64,000 nt of DNA, taken from Psychrobacillus sp. FSL K6-4046 (GTDB lineage Bacteria > Bacillota > Bacilli > Bacillales_A > Planococcaceae). The notes below the pieces were generated by a model, which was not told the DNA's origin, made no database searches, and saw only the letters and a program-made list of their open reading frames with translations. Within the stretch, counting starts at the first letter, position 1. Every line of letters begins with the position of its first letter. Of the stretch, positions 62,757-64,000 are shown in pieces. Where the stretch lies: assembly GCF_038624605.1 (NCBI RefSeq), contig NZ_CP152020.1, positions 2,969,312 through 3,033,311 on the forward strand, written 5' to 3'. The position numbers and the translations under genes were made by a program.

Positions 62757-63941
62757 TTAATTTACATTCTCTATAATGACGGCAATTCCCTGGCCACCAC
62801 CAATACAAAGACTTGCGACTCCATATTTTAACCCTCTTCTCTTAAGCTCATATGCTAAAGAAAGGAAGACACGAGTACCACTTGCCCCAACTGGGTGACC
62901 TAGTGCAATTGCTCCTCCATTGACATTTGTTTTGTCTCTATCTAATCCTAACTCCTTTTCTACCGCTAAATACTGAGAGGCAAAGGCTTCATTTACTTCT
63001 ATTAAATCTATTTCCTCTAACGTCATTTCTGCACGAGCAAGTGCTTGTTTAATTGCCGGTACGGGACCAATCCCCATAATGGACGGATCAACGCCCGCTA
63101 TCCCCCACGAGATAATCTTAGCTAAAGGCTTAAGCTCATGCTTCTCCACGGCCTCACCGCTTGCTATAATAACCGAAGCCGCTCCATCATTAATACCACT
63201 AGCATTACCCGCCGTCACGGTTCCATTTTGCATAAAGGAAGGCTTAAGGGATGCCAGTTTTTCCTGAGTAACTTCACCCTTAATATGCTCATCCTGATCC
63301 ACCATTATAGTTCCCTTCCTAGAAGGAACCTCTACAGCTACTATTTCCTCTGCAAATCTGCCCGATTCCTGTGCATGAGCTGCTCGTTTTTGGCTAAGTA
63401 AGGCAAACTCGTCCTGCTCTTCTCGAGATGAGCTATATTGCTCTGCTAGCTTCTCAGCAGTCATCCCCATGCCACTTCCTATATACTCATCCGTTAACGT
63501 GCTAAGCACCATATCCTCATACTTCATTGTCCCCATCTTACTACCACCAAATCTAGCAGTAAAATTTGCATAGGGAGACATCGACATATTTTCAGCACCA
63601 CCTGCGAGAACAATATTCGCTTCGCCTAACAAGATCATTTGAGCACCCGATACAATTGATTGACAGCCGGAGCCACATAAGCGATTCACATTCATCGCTG
63701 GAACCTCTACTGGTATACCCGCCTTTAATCCGATATGACGTGAAAGGAAAGCTGCGTTCGTACTAGAATGAATGACGTTTCCATATATGACATGATCGAT
63801 TTGATCCGGCCCGACTCCAGATCGTTTCATTGCTTCTCTTGCTGTTGCTGCACCTAAGTCATCTGCTTTAACTTGAGCAAAGGATCCTCCAAAGCTCGTA
63901 AATGCTGTCCTTGCTCCGTCTATTAAATAAACTGTTTTCAT
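62757..63941 (-). CDS. acetyl-CoA acetyltransferase (thiolase)
   Basis: This enzyme condenses or cleaves acetoacetyl-CoA. The 394-residue protein has all thiolase active-site elements: nucleophile C89 in NVNRLCGSGCQSI, NEAFASQYL, H in GGAIALGHPVGASGTR and the second Cys in SLCIGGGQGIAVI. AGGAGGA precedes the ATG. It resembles MmgA/AtoB. Together with the hydroxybutyryl-CoA dehydrogenase and an acyl-CoA synthetase end just upstream it forms a short-chain fatty acid or acetoacetyl-CoA module. Confidence 0.95.
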   Translation of the reverse strand: MKTVYLIDGARTAFTSFGGSFAQVKADDLGAATAREAMKRSGVGPDQIDHVIYGNVIHSSTNAAFLSRHIGLKAGIPVEVPAMNVNRLCGSGCQSIVSGAQMILLGEANIVLAGGAENMSMSPYANFTARFGGSKMGTMKYEDMVLSTLTDEYIGSGMGMTAEKLAEQYSSSREEQDEFALLSQKRAAHAQESGRFAEEIVAVEVPSRKGTIMVDQDEHIKGEVTQEKLASLKPSFMQNGTVTAGNASGINDGAASVIIASGEAVEKHELKPLAKIISWGIAGVDPSIMGIGPVPAIKQALARAEMTLEEIDLIEVNEAFASQYLAVEKELGLDRDKTNVNGGAIALGHPVGASGTRVFLSLAYELKRRGLKYGVASLCIGGGQGIAVIIENVN

Positions 63942-63953
63942 CCACTATTCCTC

Positions 63954-64000
63954 CTAACTGTTTCGAAGAGAATTCTTTAAAACCTTTCCACTCGCATTTC
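63954..64000 (-). CDS. acyl-CoA synthetase (AMP-forming), C-terminal end only
   Basis: The last 14 codons of a minus-strand gene are visible before the window edge and read NASGKVLKNSLRNS then TAG (63954-63956). The pattern (T/S)GKVLKxxLR is the conserved C-terminal motif of AMP-forming acyl-CoA synthetases, with the catalytic lysine. The stop lies 12 bases before the thiolase start, so the genes are probably co-transcribed. The call rests on a very short segment. Confidence 0.6.
   Translation of the reverse strand, partial: NASGKVLKNSLRNS

Noticed and set aside
1-64000. CRISPR array or prophage
   Set aside because: I found no regularly spaced repeats, no cas genes and no phage structural or integrase genes.

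Overview
The window looks like a chromosomal segment of a low-GC, endospore-type Gram-positive bacterium of the order Bacillales, most likely a Bacillaceae/Planococcaceae relative (a Psychrobacillus/Lysinibacillus/Sporosarcina-like genus is my guess from gene content only). Supporting signs are AT-rich codon use, strong AGGAGG-type ribosome binding sites, frequent TTG/GTG starts, and genes of Bacillus type: pcp-pxpBAC, guaC, yyaL, a ykoGH-like two-component pair with a PepSY protein, an SLH surface protein, mmgAB-like genes and a Firmicutes type VII secretion (T7SSb) locus. I see no rRNA, tRNA or CRISPR array.

Layout. 1-3.1 kb: a 5-oxoproline (pyroglutamate) salvage operon (pcp, pxpB, pxpA, pxpC). 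3.2-10.4 kb: a GntR-regulated TRAP transporter operon with an aminotransferase and a secreted protein, divergent from a GlcD-like 2-hydroxyacid dehydrogenase and sharing a perfect palindromic operator. 10.5-17.5 kb: GMP reductase, three small proteins, a YyaL-like protein, an RpiR regulator, and an N-acylamino-acid racemase/OSBS-type enzyme preceded by what looks like the C-terminal piece of a GNAT-type protein. 17.6-23 kb: a compound intergenic repeat, a secreted 5'-nucleotidase, proline dehydrogenase and a PfkB sugar kinase. 23.3-26.6 kb: PepSY protein, histidine kinase, response regulator. 26.9-36.6 kb: a RAYT-type Y1 transposase, ilvE, a frameshifted surface-protein gene, an SLH protein, a glycerate permease/kinase pair with a divergent CdaR-type regulator and a cre-like site, and an NlpC/P60 peptidase. 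36.8-43.1 kb: a chemoreceptor, a group IIC-like intron inserted just after a terminator, a RocB-like M20 peptidase whose last codons now lie in the intron, a HEAT-repeat protein and a small protein.

43.2-60.0 kb is the main accessory block, all on the minus strand: esxA-esaB-essB-essC-esaA-essA, two small helical LXG-partner-like proteins and a terminator, then two DUF5085-like proteins, an LXG-domain toxin with a glycine-rich hydrophobic C-terminus, and four tandem paralogous six-TM membrane proteins that I interpret as an expanded immunity array. 60.9-64 kb: a DinB-like protein and fatty-acid/acetoacetyl-CoA metabolism genes (hbd, thiolase, the tail of an acyl-CoA synthetase).

Threading through the right-hand 35 kb is a dispersed palindromic repeat (core arm ATGTTACAGGTGCC, one central base, reverse complement) found at seven intergenic loci. 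One copy lies just upstream of the RAYT gene, which suggests a REP/RAYT system in a Gram-positive host. The two strongest candidates for further work are this repeat-transposase pair and the T7SS toxin with its four-fold putative immunity array.
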